64,000 nucleotides of DNA from Streptomyces sp. NBC_00259 (GCF_036181745.1 NZ_CP108080.1:6823501-6887500), one strand, 5' to 3'; positions 1-8,647 are shown, numbered from the stretch's first letter. The notes: generated by a model from the sequence alone, not told the origin. A program made the numbers and translations.

Positions 1-900
1 GTTTCGGGCGATCCGGGACCCGACGCCGTACGGGACACGGCCCTGGGCTCCTACTTCTGGTGCGACGACATCGAACGGCTGCTGTGCGTCGACCAGGCGA
101 AGGTCGACGGCTACGTCGCGAAGGCGCCGGAGGCCGACCTGGTGGTCGTGCTCGCCAACAGCGCCAAGTACGGCGGCGCGGGGTACAACGAGCCGAGCGA
201 GACCCTGGGCTACGAGGGCATCTCGACCGCCTCGGCGGGCAACGAGAAGTCCGGTCAGGTCGCCATCCACGAGACCGGCCACTCGCTGGGCAAACTGGCC
301 GACGAGTACTTCTACCCCGACTACCCGGGATACGAGCAGTACACCGGGCCCGAGCCCGGCGACTCCAACATCTCCGTGCTGACCGCCGGGGACATGGCCG
401 CGCAGCGCGCCAAGTGGCACCGCTGGCTGGGGGAGGCGTCGCCCGACGGCGGGGTGGTGGGCGCGTACGAGGGCGGGGGCTACTACGTCACCGGGCTGCA
501 CCGGCCCACCGACAACTCCCTGATGCGCTCCCTGGACAAACCGTTCAACCTGCCCGGCGTCGAGGCGATGATCGCCGGCTTCCACCGCCACGCGCGGCTC
601 GCCACCGCGGTCACGCCCACCGAGCGCCTGCTGCGTCTGCGGGACACGGCGCGGGTGTCCGTGCCGCGGCTCACGGGCTCGGAGCGCCACCGGCTGAAGG
701 TCCGCTGGTACCTGGACGGCAGGGAGCTGAAGCCGCTCGCGGGCCACACCCGGGTGCGGGTCACGGACCTGGTCCTGTTGCTGCTCGACCGGCGCACGCA
801 CAAGCTGTCGGTCACCGTCGAGAACCGTACGGCCGCGGTACGCGACCCGGAGATCGCGAAGGCGCTGAAGTCCACGGTCGGCTGGAACGTCCGGCTCTGA
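1..900 (+). CDS. M64-family (IgA-peptidase-like) zinc metalloprotease, 5'-truncated
   Basis: The reading frame is open from the first base of the window, so the N-terminus lies outside it. The fragment has 299 residues. HETGH at fragment residues 90-94 is the HExxH zinc motif, followed by the LADEYFY segment typical of M64 peptidases, where a downstream acidic residue supplies another ligand. A small beta-rich C-terminal region follows the catalytic part. Family members are secreted or surface endopeptidases; any signal peptide would be in the missing part. It converges on the M24 gene. The family call is firm, the substrate is unknown. Confidence 0.8.
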   Translation, partial: VSGDPGPDAVRDTALGSYFWCDDIERLLCVDQAKVDGYVAKAPEADLVVVLANSAKYGGAGYNEPSETLGYEGISTASAGNEKSGQVAIHETGHSLGKLADEYFYPDYPGYEQYTGPEPGDSNISVLTAGDMAAQRAKWHRWLGEASPDGGVVGAYEGGGYYVTGLHRPTDNSLMRSLDKPFNLPGVEAMIAGFHRHARLATAVTPTERLLRLRDTARVSVPRLTGSERHRLKVRWYLDGRELKPLAGHTRVRVTDLVLLLLDRRTHKLSVTVENRTAAVRDPEIAKALKSTVGWNVRL

Positions 901-978
901 CACGGAGCGGAGGCCGGCCCCGTGCCGTAGTCGGGGCGGGTGCGGCGGTCGGGCGACGAGCCCGACCGCCGCACCACC

Positions 979-1042
979 GGCTCTGCCGACAGCGGGCTCT
1001 GCCGACAGCGGGCTCTGCCGATACCTGGCTCTGCCGACATCG
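979..1042. repeat. 16-bp tandem repeat, four copies
   Basis: Four consecutive 16-bp units of the form GGCTCTGCCGACAGCG start at 979, 995, 1011 and 1027. The first two are identical and the last two differ at a few positions. The array fills the gap between the convergent M64 and M24 genes and may act with its neighbours as a terminator region. Confidence 0.8.
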
Positions 1043-1055
1043 GGTGCGGCCGACG

Positions 1056-2477
1056 TCAACCGGCGGACAGGGCGTCGCGGCTGCCCGGTGAGTCGTCCCG
1101 ACGGCCGGACCGGGTCCCGGCAGCCGTGTTCAGGTGCGACTGCGAGTCGCGCTCGGCAGGCAACGGTCCCGAGACGGTGAAGTAGCGCCGGCCGGCGACG
1201 AGCAGCTCCTCCGCGGGGAACTTGGTGATCACCTCGCACCCGTCCGCGGTCACCACGAGCTCCTCCTCGATCCTGGCCGCGCCCCAGCCGTCCTGTGACG
1301 GCCAGTAGGTCTCCAGCGCGAAGACCATGCCTTCCTCGATCACCTCGGGGTGATCCAGGGACACGAGCCTGGAGAACACCGGCTTCTCCCAGATCGACAA
1401 CCCGACACCATGGCCGTACTGAAGCGCGAAGGCCGCTTCCTCGTCGGGGAACCCGAACTCCTGCGCCGTCGGCCACACCGACACGATGTCGGCCGTCGTG
1501 GCTCCGGGCCGGACCAGGCTGATCGCTTCGTCCATGTACTCACGGCAGCGCGTGTACGCGTCGCGTTGAGCGGAAGAGGCGCTGCCGACGGCGAACGTAC
1601 GGTAGTAGCAGGTGCGGTAGCCGTTGTAGCTGTGCAGGATGTCGAAGAACGCCGGATCCCCGGGCCGCACGATGCGGTCCGAGAAGACGTGGGGGTGCGG
1701 TGCGCACCGCTCCCCGGAGATCGCGTTGACGCCTTCGACGAACTCCGAGCCGAGGTCGTAGAGCGTCTTGGCCACCACACCGACACACTCGTTCTCGCGC
1801 ACACCCGGCCGGAGGAACTCGTAGAGGTTCTCGTAGGCGGCATCGACCATCGAGCACGCGTGAGTGAGCAGACTGATCTCGTCACGCGTCTTGATGCGCC
1901 GGGCCTCCAGGAACACCTGCTGGCCGTCGACCACGGTGATGCCCGCGTTCTGCAGCGCCATCAGGACCGGGAGCTCGATGACGTCGACGCCGAGCGGTTC
2001 GCCCAGGAGACCGTGGATCTCGAGCTCGTGCTTGATCTTCCGGGCGACGGAGTCGCCCATGCCGACCAGAGGGTTGATCGCGCCGCGCAGCGTGGATATA
2101 CCGGCGCGGGCGCCGCTCGGGTTGCGGGCATCGGCCCCGTGGTGGGCCCCGTGCGGATCACCGTCGGAGTGGGCCTTCGAGTAGTCCAGCCACGGGTTGT
2201 ACAGCTGGTGGTGCTTGGCGGCGGAACCGAAGTCCCAGACGATCGGCTCGCCTCCCCTGACGAGCAGCGAGAACCGGATCATCTTGTCGATCGCCCAGGT
2301 GCCGATATGGGTCGACGTCATGTAGCGGATGTTGGAGAAGTCGAAGGCCAGGACGGCGCCGACGTCGGACTGTTCCAACGACGCGCGCAGACGAGCCAGC
2401 CGCTCTTCGCGGAGCCTGCTCATGTCGACACGGGTCTCCCAGTCAACCGCGTTCGGCCCAAACGTAGGAATCGCCAT
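1056..2477 (-). CDS. M24-family (creatinase/Xaa-Pro peptidase fold) hydrolase
   Basis: This is a 473-residue protein with an N-terminal creatinase-type domain and a C-terminal pita-bread domain. The start is the ATG opening MAIPTFGPNAVDWE; longer in-frame extensions have no homology-like character. In the catalytic domain I see FFDIL (first Asp ligand), YGHGVGL (His ligand), ALETYW and ARIEEEL (Glu ligands). The second Asp, expected in GYxSDxTRT, is replaced: the sequence reads GYRTCYYRT, with Cys at that place. M24 members include aminopeptidases, creatinase and DMSP lyase DddP, so a non-peptidase lyase or hydrolase role is possible. It lies 89 bp after the FAD-synthetase-like gene and is probably co-transcribed with it. 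Confidence 0.8.
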   Translation of the reverse strand: MAIPTFGPNAVDWETRVDMSRLREERLARLRASLEQSDVGAVLAFDFSNIRYMTSTHIGTWAIDKMIRFSLLVRGGEPIVWDFGSAAKHHQLYNPWLDYSKAHSDGDPHGAHHGADARNPSGARAGISTLRGAINPLVGMGDSVARKIKHELEIHGLLGEPLGVDVIELPVLMALQNAGITVVDGQQVFLEARRIKTRDEISLLTHACSMVDAAYENLYEFLRPGVRENECVGVVAKTLYDLGSEFVEGVNAISGERCAPHPHVFSDRIVRPGDPAFFDILHSYNGYRTCYYRTFAVGSASSAQRDAYTRCREYMDEAISLVRPGATTADIVSVWPTAQEFGFPDEEAAFALQYGHGVGLSIWEKPVFSRLVSLDHPEVIEEGMVFALETYWPSQDGWGAARIEEELVVTADGCEVITKFPAEELLVAGRRYFTVSGPLPAERDSQSHLNTAAGTRSGRRDDSPGSRDALSAG

Positions 2478-2566
2478 CACAAGTCCTTTGCCAAGCGGAC
2501 AGTTACAGGTGGTGGAACCGCGCGCGCCGCCTTGTACTCGGCAGGGCGCGCGACGAGTGTGAAGTG

Positions 2567-3397
2567 CTACTGCACATCCGTGAGTGGAGTGGGGAAGCGG
2601 AACGCCGGTTCTGCCCAGGAGGCCCGCTTCACGAACGTCACGTCGACTTCGGCGCCGGTCCGCACCGTGCCCAGGACGGCGGCCGTGCCCAGGACGGCGA
2701 CCGTGCGGTCCCGGCACACGCGAAGCCGGCACGGGTGACCGTCCACGCACCCGAGATAGAAACCGGGTGCGGGGCGCACGAACGGGGCCGGGATCAGTAA
2801 CCGGCCCTCGTCGCCGACGGCTGCCGGAAGGGTGAGGAAGGCTCCGAGCAGGTCGGCGGCAGCTTCGAGGTCTCCGTCGAGGATCAGCCTGCGGATCCGC
2901 GTCGATGAGACCGGCTCATCTTCCGGGCCCCGTGTGACAAGCGGGACGACCCGGGTGCTCAGCTCGGGAAACCGATCGAACGTGCTGGTCGTCCCCACGC
3001 CCCGGGCACCGAACCGAAAGCCCTGGCCGACACTGACGAACCCGGCACCGAGCCGGTCGACAACGACACCTTCGACGAAGTCCTCGGCGGAGACGCGCGA
3101 CCAGGCCCGGTCGAACGGGACGATCGCCACGCGCCGCACCCCCAGGGCGGCGAGCTTGTGCAGCTTTCGCCGGCGATCGCTGAGCAGGCTCGGCACCCGG
3201 CGTGGTTCGAGCACCTGCAGCGGGTGCGGGTCGAAGGTGAGCACGGTGTCGCACCCGTGGAGGACCTGACGGTGACCGACGTGAACGCCGTCGAACGTGC
3301 CGATCGCCACTCTGGCGCGCGAGCGCGTCCCACCGGTGTGGCGGCGGCCACCGCCGGCCCGTCCCTCAGGGGGAGCCTCGAGACTGAAGACCTCCAT
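2567..3397 (-). CDS. FAD synthetase-like nucleotidyltransferase (RibF N-terminal type)
   Basis: The protein has 276 residues. GTFDGVHVGH at residues 33-42 is the nucleotidyltransferase signature of FMN adenylyltransferases, and SSTRIRRL matches their ISSTxIR motif. The C-terminal third resembles a shortened flavokinase barrel, but I do not find the PTAN motif, so only adenylyl transfer to FMN is likely. The start is the ATG reading MEVFSLEAP, with GAAGGAGG about 10 nt upstream; roughly the first 28 residues are an extension not needed for the fold. The gene follows a strong hairpin after the E2 gene and a conserved leader element, so it probably begins its own transcript. A specialised FAD supply for a nearby flavoenzyme is inference. 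Confidence 0.75.
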   Translation of the reverse strand: MEVFSLEAPPEGRAGGGRRHTGGTRSRARVAIGTFDGVHVGHRQVLHGCDTVLTFDPHPLQVLEPRRVPSLLSDRRRKLHKLAALGVRRVAIVPFDRAWSRVSAEDFVEGVVVDRLGAGFVSVGQGFRFGARGVGTTSTFDRFPELSTRVVPLVTRGPEDEPVSSTRIRRLILDGDLEAAADLLGAFLTLPAAVGDEGRLLIPAPFVRPAPGFYLGCVDGHPCRLRVCRDRTVAVLGTAAVLGTVRTGAEVDVTFVKRASWAEPAFRFPTPLTDVQ

Positions 3398-3516
3398 CGC
3401 CCGTCCCTCCTTCACCCGGTGAGCAGGCTGAGCGAAGGCCAGTGTGCGACGCGCACCGTTAGTCGCCGCGAAAGCGAGAGGTGGCCGGGCGGTCCGCCTG
3501 TGAATCCCGCGTCAAC
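3370..3516 (-). promoter_or_regulatory. conserved 147-nt leader element, copy A
   Basis: Read on the minus strand, this segment aligns without gaps to plus-strand 17289-17435; I count 112 of 147 identities. The best 93 nt (3462-3370) give 77 identities. Conserved blocks include GTTnACG, GGCCACCTC, TAACGGTG, CACACTGGCCTnCGCTCAG and GGGTGAAGGAGG, then the ATG and codons for MEVxxLEAP. Blocks outside the coding part are as conserved as the start itself, so this is more than a shared ribosome site. It may be a structured RNA or a shared promoter/operator. Conserved CCACCTC could pair with the GGAGGxxxGG ribosome site. Confidence 0.6.
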
Positions 3517-3593
3517 CACGCGTGCCCTCGGCGCCGGCAAGGCTCGGCCACCGTGGCGCCCATGGCGCACGGGCTCCTGGTGGCTCGTGCCCT

Positions 3594-3619
3594 GCACCCG
3601 GCCGGGAGAGGCCGGGTGC
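3594..3619 (-). terminator. hairpin after the E2 gene
   Basis: GCACCCGGCC and GGCCGGGTGC form a perfect 10-bp stem with a 6-nt loop, 30 nt after the E2 stop. This is the actinobacterial type without a U-tract. It separates the E1-E2 transcript from the FAD-synthetase/M24 unit. Confidence 0.7.
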
Positions 3620-3648
3620 GGCGCCGCTTCGCGGGATCGCGGCTCTCC

Positions 3649-4986
3649 TCACAGCAGGATGCGCAGCGGGTGCTCGAGCACCTCCACCAACGCCGTCATC
3701 CACTGGGCCGCGGTGGCGCCGTCCACCGACCGGTGATCGACGGCGAGGGTCAGACGCAGAACGGACGCGATGCCGATCGCACCGTCGTCGACGACCGCCT
3801 CTTGCCGCACCGCGCCGACGGCCAGGATCGCTGCCTGTGGCGGGTTGATGATCGCCGCGAAGTCCTCGGTGCCGTACATCCCGAGGTTGGTGATCGAGAT
3901 CGTGCCGCCTTCCAGTTCGTCCTGCCGGAGCCGGCGCTCCTTCGCACGGGCGATCAGGTCCTTCGTCGCCGTGGCGACGGCGCTCATCGACAGCGAGCCC
4001 ACGTCGCGGACCACCGGGGTGACCAGCCCGCCGTCGGTGGCGACGGCCACGGCGATGTCGACGCCCGAGAAGTGCCGGATCGAGGTGTCGTTCCACTGCA
4101 CGTTCATCGCGGGAACGCTGACGTGCGCCGAGGCGATCGCCTTGACGAGCAGGTCGTTGATCGACACCTTCACGCCCTGCCCGGCGTTGATCTGCTGACG
4201 CAGCTCCAGCAAGGCGTCGACGCGTGCGCCGGCGCGCAGATAGAAGTGCGGTGTGTTCTGCTTGCTCTCCGTCAGCCGGCGGGCGATGGCCCCCCGCATC
4301 CGCGAGTTGGGTACGTCCACGAATCGCGCCCCGGCCGCCGGAGCCCCTGCTGACGGGACCCCTGTTGACGGCACCCCTGTTGATGCCACACCTGTTGAGG
4401 GGATCGCCGGCGTGGTGCCCTCCGGCAGTGTTTCCCCCGGCCCCGCCGACCTGACGACGGCCGCTTCGACGTCGGACCGCCGGATGCGTCCGTGGGGGCC
4501 GGTCCCCACCACAGCACGGAGATCGATTCCCGACGCTCGCGCGAGACGACGTGCCAGCGGGCTCGCGAAGACGCGCTCGCTCCCGTCCCGCGCGGCCTCG
4601 GTGGGCGCCGGAGCGTTCGTGCCCGCCGGCGTCGCGCGTTCCTGCGGCGCCGACGCGGAGGCGGTGACGGAGGCGGAGGAGGCCGTGGCCGGCGCCGCTC
4701 CCGTACCCAGCGACGCCACCAGGGCGTCCACCTCGGACGCCGGCTCGTCCGCCGCCCCCCAGACGGCGATCGGTGTACCCACCGTCACGGTCGTGCCCGC
4801 TTCCACCAGGAGGCGCAGGAGGACGCCGTCCTTCTCGGCCTCCACCTCGACCACGGCTTTCTCGGTCTCCACCGTGACGATCGGATCTCCGGCCGCGTAA
4901 GGGGTGTTCAAGCCGACGTTCCAGGACGCCAGGAGCGCCTCCGCGGTGTTGGCGGCGACCTCGGGCATGCGCAGGGTCTCAGCCAT
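3649..4986 (-). CDS. 2-oxo acid dehydrogenase E2 (dihydrolipoamide acyltransferase)
   Basis: This 445-residue E2 has the usual order: a lipoyl domain with the acceptor Lys at 43 in VETEKAVVEV, an Ala/Pro linker, a peripheral-subunit-binding domain (FASPLARRLARASGID...), a second short linker with GVxSTGVxSTG repeats, and the catalytic domain ending with DHRSVDG, whose His (about 418) is catalytic. The start is the ATG at MAETLRMP, which overlaps the end of the E1 gene and uses the GGAG in its last codons, so the two are translationally coupled. No E3 (lipoamide dehydrogenase) gene is present in the window. The acyl substrate cannot be told from sequence; acetoin or branched-chain type acids are possible. 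Confidence 0.9.
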   Translation of the reverse strand: MAETLRMPEVAANTAEALLASWNVGLNTPYAAGDPIVTVETEKAVVEVEAEKDGVLLRLLVEAGTTVTVGTPIAVWGAADEPASEVDALVASLGTGAAPATASSASVTASASAPQERATPAGTNAPAPTEAARDGSERVFASPLARRLARASGIDLRAVVGTGPHGRIRRSDVEAAVVRSAGPGETLPEGTTPAIPSTGVASTGVPSTGVPSAGAPAAGARFVDVPNSRMRGAIARRLTESKQNTPHFYLRAGARVDALLELRQQINAGQGVKVSINDLLVKAIASAHVSVPAMNVQWNDTSIRHFSGVDIAVAVATDGGLVTPVVRDVGSLSMSAVATATKDLIARAKERRLRQDELEGGTISITNLGMYGTEDFAAIINPPQAAILAVGAVRQEAVVDDGAIGIASVLRLTLAVDHRSVDGATAAQWMTALVEVLEHPLRILL

Positions 4987-7168
4987 TGGTGCGCTCCTCA
5001 AAGAGCTCGCGGAGCTTCACGACGACTTCCTCCGTGGAGGCGAACGCGGCGCGCTCCAGCACCTTGCTGATGCTCGGCGACGCCTCGCCACCCGTGACGC
5101 GCTCGATCGGGGCGTCGAGCCAGTCGAACAGCCGGCGCTGGATCTCGTCCGCGAGCCAGCCGCCGTAGGAGGTGCCGATGGCGCCCTGTTCGGCGATGAG
5201 CACGTTGTTGGTCTTCCTCACCGACCGGGTGATCGTGTCCCAGTCCAGGCTGGCCCGGTCCAGCCAGCGCAGGTCGATGACCTCGACGTCCACTCCCGTC
5301 TGCTCCACGGCGGCCAGAACGGCCGGCGTCATCGCCAGATAGGTGAGGATCGTCAGGGCCGATCCCTCACGGCGTACGGCGGCCTTGCCGACGGGAAGGT
5401 AGTGGTCGTAGTTCTCCGGCAGCCCGGGGCCGGTCGAGTTGTACAGGTCCACGTGCTCGAGAACCACGACCGGGTCGTCACAGGCCAGGGCCGTGTTCAT
5501 CAGGCCGACGTAGTCGAACGGCGTCGACGGTGCGACTATTCGCCACCCGGGGGCCGTCGCGAAGATGCCCGCGGGGTCCATCGAGTGTTGTGATCCGTAG
5601 CCGGTACCGGTGGCGACCTTGCTGCGCAGGACGAACGGCACTCTGCCCTCACCTCCGAACATGTGGCGGGCCTTTCCGATCTGGTTGAACAACTGGTCTG
5701 CCGCCACCCACATGAAGTCGGCGTACATGAACTCGACGATCGGGCGGAAGCGGCCGTCCAGAGCCAGTCCGCCGCCGAGGCCGGCGAACGCGTTCTCCGA
5801 GATCGGGGTCCCGATCACACGGTCGGGGAACGCCTCACTCAGGCCGCGGGTGGCGCCATTGGTACCGCCGTTGAGTTTGTGCACGTCCTCGCCCATCACC
5901 ACGACGCGGGGATCGGACTCCAGACGGCGCCCCATCACGCCGGCGACGGCGCCGATGAACGTCACGTCGGTCAGGGCTTCGGCGAAGTCCCCGGCGTCGG
6001 TGAACTCGATCCCGGTCAGCTCCGACAGGTCGCCCCGTACGCCTTCGTCGACGAATGCCGGGTCCGGCCACTCCGAGGGGACGATGCGGCGCTCACCGGG
6101 CTTGCCGCCGGGCCGCGGTTCCAGGAGGACGTCGCCGAGCCCGGACACCAGGGCCCCCGCGCGCTTGATCGTCTCCGCGGCCGCCTTCTTGGTGAGGATT
6201 CTGCGTCGCACCAGATGTCCCACCATGGTGTCGATCGGGTCGCGGGCGCGCCACTGCGCTTCCTCCTCCTTGGTGCGGTACCGGAACGCCGAGCCGGGAA
6301 AGGGGCCGTTCTGGTGGAAGTAGCGGTACACATCGGCTTCGATCACCGTCGGACCGCTGCCGCCGCGCATGTGCGCGAGAGCCTGTTGTGTCACGAGGTG
6401 CACGGCCAGTGGATCCATGCCGTCGACCTTCCAGCTCCGGATGCCGAAGCCCGGGCCGCGGCCGGACAGCCGTGGTTCCGCGGTGGCTTCGCTGACGTGG
6501 GTGGAGACGGCGTACAGGTTGTTCTCGACGAAGAAACACAAGGGAAGCGACCACGCCGCCGCGAGATTGAGGCTCTCCAGCGTGGATCCGATGTTGATCG
6601 CACCGTCGCCGAAGAACGTAAAGGTCACCGCGTCGGTGCCGGCCCCCTTGTGCGCCCATGCGGATCCGGCCGCGAGCGGTACACCGCCACCGACGATCGC
6701 GTTGGTTCCGATGGCGCCGGCCTCGTGCCACTGAAGGTGCATGCTGCCGCCCCGGCCGTGGCTGAAGCCCCGGTCCAGTCCGCAGATCTCGCGCAGGCTG
6801 CGCAGGAGCACGGCCCGCACGTCCTCGGGGAACGGCTGCGTCGGGTCGATGCCCTTCGGATGCAGATGGGCGAGGACCTTGGCGAGGAACTGGTGATGGC
6901 CACGGTGCGATCCGTTCACGGTGTCCTGCGACGTCAGGGCGAAGCACGCACCGACCGCGCCGCCCTCCTGGCCGATGCTGGAATGCGCGGGGCCGTGGAT
7001 GAGGCCGTCCGCGGCGAGCTCCAGGACGTACTCCTCGAAGGCCCGGATCAGCACCAGTTGGCTGAACATTCCCGTCAGGAGGTCCGGAGCCGCGGCGTCC
7101 CAGTCCTCCTGGGTGACGACGAACTCCGACCACGCGGCATGTGCGTGGAGTGGGTTTTCGGCAGGCAT
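4979..7168 (-). CDS. fused E1 alpha-beta 2-oxo acid dehydrogenase
   Basis: The 729-residue protein joins the two E1 subunits that are often separate. The alpha half (about 20-350) carries the thiamine diphosphate motif GDG at 187-189 ending in NN at 216-217. The beta half starts near 395 (FAEALTDVTFIGAVAGVMGRRL) and runs to the C-terminus with the pyrimidine-binding and C-terminal regulatory domains. It decarboxylates a 2-oxo acid and passes the acyl group to the E2 lipoyl arm. The promoter region contains a GATTGGATCCAATC palindrome 46 bp before the start, the likely binding site of the GntR protein encoded nearby. Confidence 0.9.
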   Translation of the reverse strand: MPAENPLHAHAAWSEFVVTQEDWDAAAPDLLTGMFSQLVLIRAFEEYVLELAADGLIHGPAHSSIGQEGGAVGACFALTSQDTVNGSHRGHHQFLAKVLAHLHPKGIDPTQPFPEDVRAVLLRSLREICGLDRGFSHGRGGSMHLQWHEAGAIGTNAIVGGGVPLAAGSAWAHKGAGTDAVTFTFFGDGAINIGSTLESLNLAAAWSLPLCFFVENNLYAVSTHVSEATAEPRLSGRGPGFGIRSWKVDGMDPLAVHLVTQQALAHMRGGSGPTVIEADVYRYFHQNGPFPGSAFRYRTKEEEAQWRARDPIDTMVGHLVRRRILTKKAAAETIKRAGALVSGLGDVLLEPRPGGKPGERRIVPSEWPDPAFVDEGVRGDLSELTGIEFTDAGDFAEALTDVTFIGAVAGVMGRRLESDPRVVVMGEDVHKLNGGTNGATRGLSEAFPDRVIGTPISENAFAGLGGGLALDGRFRPIVEFMYADFMWVAADQLFNQIGKARHMFGGEGRVPFVLRSKVATGTGYGSQHSMDPAGIFATAPGWRIVAPSTPFDYVGLMNTALACDDPVVVLEHVDLYNSTGPGLPENYDHYLPVGKAAVRREGSALTILTYLAMTPAVLAAVEQTGVDVEVIDLRWLDRASLDWDTITRSVRKTNNVLIAEQGAIGTSYGGWLADEIQRRLFDWLDAPIERVTGGEASPSISKVLERAAFASTEEVVVKLRELFEERTNG

Positions 7169-7213
7169 CGGGTGCCCCCTTCAGTCGACCGGAGGACACC
7201 GACCCTGCCATGC

Positions 7214-7227
7214 GATTGGATCCAATC
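7214..7227. promoter_or_regulatory. GntR-type operator 1 (E1-E2 promoter)
   Basis: GATTGGATCCAATC is a perfect 14-bp palindrome 46 bp upstream of the leftward E1 gene. The core TTGGATCCAA recurs exactly at 7276-7289 and with one half imperfect at 8648-8664. It lies in the divergent region next to the regulator's own operon. Confidence 0.7.
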
Positions 7228-7275
7228 ACAAGACTCTGCTCGACATCGGGCGCGGGAAGTGCCACGATGGCGCTA

Positions 7276-7289
7276 CTTTGGATCCAAAG
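7276..7289. promoter_or_regulatory. GntR-type operator 2 (VOC-regulator promoter)
   Basis: CTTTGGATCCAAAG is a perfect 14-bp palindrome that overlaps the start of the AAAGGAGG ribosome site of the VOC gene. Binding here would block the VOC-regulator transcript, giving autoregulation. Confidence 0.7.
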
Positions 7290-7299
7290 GAGGAAGATC

Positions 7300-7812
7300 G
7301 TGACTCTGCCCGGCCTGATGCGCCTCGATCACATCGGATTCACGGTGCCGGACCTGGACCAGGCTCATGCGTGGCTCGTGGACGTCCTGGGCTGTGAGTA
7401 CCTGTACTCGCTCGGCCCGTTCGGCTCGGCGGGCGACTGGATGCCGGAGCACTTGAACGTGGACGCGCGCACCGTCATGCGTCAACTGCGCTTCTACCGG
7501 TGCGGTGAGCAGGCGGTGTTCGAGGTCTTCGAGTACCAGGCGGTTGAGCAGCGGACGGTGGTCCCGCGCAACAGTGACGTCGGCGGTCACCATGTCGCGC
7601 TGTATGTCGAGGACCTGGACGAGGCCGTGTCGTTCCTGAGGGCGAGGGGCGTTCCGGTGCTGGGGGAGCCGACCGTCAGTGCCGGGCCGTCGCAGGGGCA
7701 GCGGTGGGTCTACTTCCTCTCACCTTGGGGAATGCAGTTCGAGCTGGTGTCCTATCCTGGCGGTAAGGCCTACGACCGCGACCCGTCAGAGTTCAGAGGT
7801 GACCGCTCTTGA
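7300..7812 (+). CDS. VOC-superfamily (glyoxalase/dioxygenase fold) protein
   Basis: The protein has 170 residues. The GTG at 7300 is preferred because AAAGGAGGAAG stands just before it. Two beta-alpha-beta-beta-beta modules are visible: LDHIGFTVPDLDQAHAWL and GGHHVALYVEDLDEAVSFL open them, and WGMQFELV closes the second. The likely metal ligands are His in LDHIG, Glu in the first module's last strand, His in GGHHVAL and Glu in QFELV. VOC members act as isomerases, lyases, epimerases or extradiol dioxygenases, so the reaction is not fixed. It overlaps the regulator gene by 4 bp and is presumably an enzyme of the pathway that the regulator controls. Confidence 0.85.
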   Translation: MTLPGLMRLDHIGFTVPDLDQAHAWLVDVLGCEYLYSLGPFGSAGDWMPEHLNVDARTVMRQLRFYRCGEQAVFEVFEYQAVEQRTVVPRNSDVGGHHVALYVEDLDEAVSFLRARGVPVLGEPTVSAGPSQGQRWVYFLSPWGMQFELVSYPGGKAYDRDPSEFRGDRS

Positions 7813-8519
7813 GTCCTGCGCACGCTCGCGATCCGCGCGGGTCGGACAGTGTCAGGAGTCAGCGCATCGCCGGCATCCTCCGTGACGAGATCCTCGCCGG
7901 CGATCTGTCGCCCGGCACCTGGCTGCGCCAGGACGAACTCGCGGCGCGCCTCGGCGCGAGCCGCATTCCGGTCCGTGAAGCGCTGCGGATTCTGGAGTCC
8001 GAGGGTCTCACCGAGTCGTTCCCCAACCGAGGGGCGCGGATTCCCGTGCTCAGTCTCGACGACGTGAACACGTACTACCGGATGCGCGAGCGGCTCGAGC
8101 CGCTGACGCTGACCGAGAGCCTCTCCCGTCTCACCGATGATCACCTCACCCGTCTGGAGCGCATCCAGGAGGAGATCGAGAGCCAGAGCGACGTCAATCG
8201 GTTCCTTCTCCTGGACCGCGACTTCCACATGACGACCTATTCGGGTTGCCCCAGCGGCCACCTGCTGGCCACGACGGAGCGGCTCTGGAACGCCACGCAG
8301 CACTATCGCCGTGCGTTCATGGTTCTCGCGGACCCCGACCGGGCGACGATCGTCAACGCCGAACACCGGCTGATCCTCGACGCCGTGCGGCGCCGCGACC
8401 CTGAGGACTGCGAGCGGTATCTCGCGGGGCACATCCGCCGCACCAGGGTCGAACTCACGGCCCACCCCGAGCTTTTCGTCGACGGCGATGACGCGGGCGG
8501 GAAGCCGGGAACCGTCTGA
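7809..8519 (+). CDS. GntR-family regulator with FCD domain
   Basis: This 236-residue protein starts at a TTG that overlaps the VOC stop codon (TTGA). The N-terminal winged helix-turn-helix (about 15-80) includes LRQDELAARLGASRIPVREALRILESEGL, and the C-terminal all-alpha FCD domain follows, with Asp/His positions (RDFH, EHRLILDAV) that usually bind a metal and an organic acid. Such proteins mostly repress catabolic operons and leave DNA on binding a carboxylate. TTGGATCCAA-type sites occur in its own promoter, the E1 promoter and the aldehyde dehydrogenase promoter. Confidence 0.93.
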   Translation: MSPAHARDPRGSDSVRSQRIAGILRDEILAGDLSPGTWLRQDELAARLGASRIPVREALRILESEGLTESFPNRGARIPVLSLDDVNTYYRMRERLEPLTLTESLSRLTDDHLTRLERIQEEIESQSDVNRFLLLDRDFHMTTYSGCPSGHLLATTERLWNATQHYRRAFMVLADPDRATIVNAEHRLILDAVRRRDPEDCERYLAGHIRRTRVELTAHPELFVDGDDAGGKPGTV

Positions 8520-8647
8520 GCAGTCCGGATCTCGCACGCGTCGCGCACGGTTCTCTGATGGCCTGCAACGCGCGGCATGTATCCAACTCTGTTTCCACGT
8601 ATGGCAGTTGCCTCACACTTCCCTGGTGTACCCCTCTTGGGAAGCCT

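Noticed and set aside
3420..3650. FMN riboswitch upstream of the FAD-synthetase-like gene
   Set aside because: The expected FMN aptamer blocks (AGGGTGAAATTCCC, GGCGGTGA and GACCCGGTG types) are not there; the only strong features are a terminator and the shared 147-nt element.
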